Positions 62,591-64,000 of a stretch of DNA of 64,000 bases are shown one piece after another. The stretch covers positions 124,001 through 188,000 of the forward strand of contig NZ_JAOWCB010000006.1 in NCBI RefSeq assembly GCF_026420845.1, written 5' to 3'. The notes under the pieces are model-generated. The model had not been told where the DNA came from. It ran no database searches and saw only the letters and a program-made list of their open reading frames with translations. Position 1 is the first letter of the stretch. The number at the start of each line of letters is the position of its first letter. This DNA comes from Streptomyces sp. PR69. Lineage in GTDB: Bacteria; Actinomycetota; Actinomycetes; Streptomycetales; Streptomycetaceae. Made by a program: the position numbers and the translations under genes.

Positions 62591-63796
62591 ATGAGCGGCA
62601 GCGCTCTCACCCTGCTGGTGATCGAGGACGACCCGGCGGGCGCCTTCACCGTGCCGGAGCTGCTCGACGAGTCGGGCTCGGGCACCCGGGTCCGGATCCG
62701 CACCGCCCGCAATCTCACCGAGGCGGAGCGGCTGCTCACCGACGACATCCACTGTGTGCTGGTCGACCTCGCGCTGCCGTCGGGGCGAGCGGGCGCTCCG
62801 GACGCGGAGCCGGACGACCTCGCTCCGCTCCGGCACGTCCTGCGGCTCGCGCCCCGGCACGCGGTGCTGGCGCTGGCCGCGACCGGCGACGCCGAGCTGG
62901 CCGCCCGGGCCGTACGGGCCGGGGCCCAGGACCATCTCTTCCGCGAGGAGCTCGACGGCCGGCTGCTGAGCCGCGCCATCCGGTACGCCGTGGAGCGCAA
63001 ACGGGCCGACGCGACCCAGGTGAAGCTGACCGAGTCACGGCTGCGGGCGCAGGAGAACGCACGCCTGGAGCGCGGGCTGCTGCCCACTCCCCTGCTCCAG
63101 GGCTCCGAGCTGCACTTCGCGTCCCGGTACCGGCCGGGACGGTCGCGGGCGCTGCTGGGCGGCGACTTCTACGACACCGTCCGCACCCCGGACGGCACGG
63201 TGCACGCCATGATCGGCGACGTCTGCGGGCACGGCCCGGACGAGGCGGCGCTCGGCGTGGAGCTGCGGATCGCCTGGCGGGCGCTGACGCTGGCGGGCCT
63301 GTGCGGGGACGAGCTGCTGTCCACGCTCCAGGAGGTGCTGGAACACGAGCGGGAGAGCGAGGAGATCTTCGCGACGCTCTGCACCGTCGACATCGCGCCC
63401 GACGGACGGCAGGCCGGCCTGTGCCTGGCGGGCCACCCGTCACCGCTGATCGCCCGGCCGGGGAGGGCGGCCCGGCTGCTCCCGTACGAGGACGGCGGAC
63501 CGGCGCTCGGCCTGCTGCCGCGCGCCCGCTGGCCGCGCCGCGCGGTGGAGCTGGGCGACGCCTGGAGCCTGATGATGTACACGGACGGGCTGATAGAGGG
63601 CCGCTCGGCGGGTCCGGGCACGCCGCGGCTCGGCCAGGACGGCATGGCGGCGATGGTGAACCGGCTGCTGGCCGCGGGGCTCAGGGGCGAGGCGCTGCTG
63701 GAGTCCGCGGTGACGCAGGTGGGCGAGCTGAACGGCGGGGAGCTGACGGACGATGTGGCGGTGCTGCTGCTGAGCCGTCGGCCCGGTCCCGCGTAA
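62591..63796 (+). CDS. Receiver-domain SpoIIE-type serine phosphatase
   Basis: This 401-residue regulator has a receiver domain (LLVIEDDPAGAFTVPELLDE, phosphoacceptor in VLVDLALPSG, but an Arg/Glu segment where the conserved Lys is expected, DHLFREELDG) and a PP2C/SpoIIE domain. The latter has the metal site LLGGDFYDTV, DVCGHGPDEAALG, MMYTDGLIEGR and TDDVAVLLL. It would dephosphorylate an anti-anti-sigma factor. GGGGAG six bases before ATG 62591 favours this start; ATG 62381 is an alternative. Confidence 0.9.
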   Translation: MSGSALTLLVIEDDPAGAFTVPELLDESGSGTRVRIRTARNLTEAERLLTDDIHCVLVDLALPSGRAGAPDAEPDDLAPLRHVLRLAPRHAVLALAATGDAELAARAVRAGAQDHLFREELDGRLLSRAIRYAVERKRADATQVKLTESRLRAQENARLERGLLPTPLLQGSELHFASRYRPGRSRALLGGDFYDTVRTPDGTVHAMIGDVCGHGPDEAALGVELRIAWRALTLAGLCGDELLSTLQEVLEHERESEEIFATLCTVDIAPDGRQAGLCLAGHPSPLIARPGRAARLLPYEDGGPALGLLPRARWPRRAVELGDAWSLMMYTDGLIEGRSAGPGTPRLGQDGMAAMVNRLLAAGLRGEALLESAVTQVGELNGGELTDDVAVLLLSRRPGPA

Positions 63797-63878
63797 GGCC
63801 CCTGGGGCCGGGTTCACCGGCCGCTGCGGCTACACGGGCGCCGGGACTGTCGGGTGCGGGAGCTATCGGGTGCCGGAG

Positions 63879-64000
63879 CTATCGGCCGCCGTTGTAGGGC
63901 CCGTACGGCCCGTCGCTGCTGGAGCCGCGGCGGCCGCGGCCCCCGCCGGAGACCTGCTGGAGGGCGGGACGCACGTCCACGAAGAAGACGATGCTGGCGA
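63879..64000 (-). CDS. DUF2516-family membrane protein, C-terminal end only
   Basis: The last 39 codons read ASIVFFVDVRPALQQVSGGG then RGRRGSSSDGPYGPYNGGR and stop. The hydrophobic end followed by a Gly/Arg/Ser tail matches the C-terminus of small DUF2516 membrane proteins. The rest lies beyond the right edge. Confidence 0.75.
   Translation of the reverse strand, partial: ASIVFFVDVRPALQQVSGGGRGRRGSSSDGPYGPYNGGR

Overview
This window is high-GC DNA from a Streptomyces chromosome. Evidence: near-universal G/C third positions, GTG starts, Streptomyces-type families (CdgB, MsiK, MshA, DUF397/DUF5753 pair, DUF3263, DUF2516), and a gene order (groEL2, csp, thrC-like, otsA/otsB, nagK-nagA, cdgB, msiK, rlmB-cysS-ispFD, carD, phoRP/phoU, gpmA, mshA) that matches what I remember of the S. 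coelicolor stretch from groEL2 down to mshA. That comparison is from memory and was not run.

Layout. 1-4 kb: groEL2 (5' part only) with two CIRCE operators, a cold-shock gene, and a threonine-synthase-like/CysO-like gene pair under a clear SAM-I riboswitch. 4-8.2 kb: glucosyl-phosphoglycerate synthase and trehalose genes otsA and otsB around a repeat array. 8.8-15.6 kb: an amino-sugar/hexose catabolic block (binding protein, SIS protein, ROK kinase, NagA, PfkB kinase, class II aldolase) with DasR-like operators; a third such operator precedes msiK at 33.8 kb, the probable ATPase partner of the orphan binding protein. 15.6-26.3 kb: CBM35 membrane protein, diguanylate cyclase CdgB, flavin reductase, ArfB-like factor, TerD, M1 peptidase, pentapeptide protein, acetyltransferase, a broken aminoglycoside phosphotransferase and an amine oxidase. 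26.3-33.7 kb: an accessory stretch with a decayed arsenic-type locus, MepB, a lone PstS, CutA, regulators, and a tRNA-Thr at its edge. 33.8-48.6 kb: conserved core (msiK, rlmB, cysS, ispD/ispF, carD, phoP/phoR/phoU with a PHO box, a tiny Cys-rich peptide). 48.7-50.0 kb: the scar of an integrative element at the 3' end of gpmA, with a truncated tyrosine recombinase and an imperfect 24-bp direct repeat. 52.4-57.7 kb: an accessory cassette. 57.7-64 kb: core genes including mshA, an NlpC/P60 hydrolase and a receiver/SpoIIE phosphatase.

Best candidate for an undescribed system: a tightly overlapping five-gene operon at 54.1-57.6 kb (small ORF, HhH-GPD glycosylase-like protein, cobalamin-binding radical SAM enzyme, thymidylate-kinase-like protein, NUDIX hydrolase) following an XRE/DUF397 regulator pair. 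The same short motif lies upstream of the regulator and of the operon, which suggests one regulatory unit. Its parts point to chemistry on a nucleotide or nucleic-acid base, but the function is unknown to me. A second strong observation is the SAM-riboswitch-controlled thrC-like/cysO-like pair, which fits sulfur-carrier-dependent homocysteine synthesis better than threonine synthesis.

No rRNA, CRISPR array or intact insertion sequence was seen. All function calls come from reading translations and motifs by eye.
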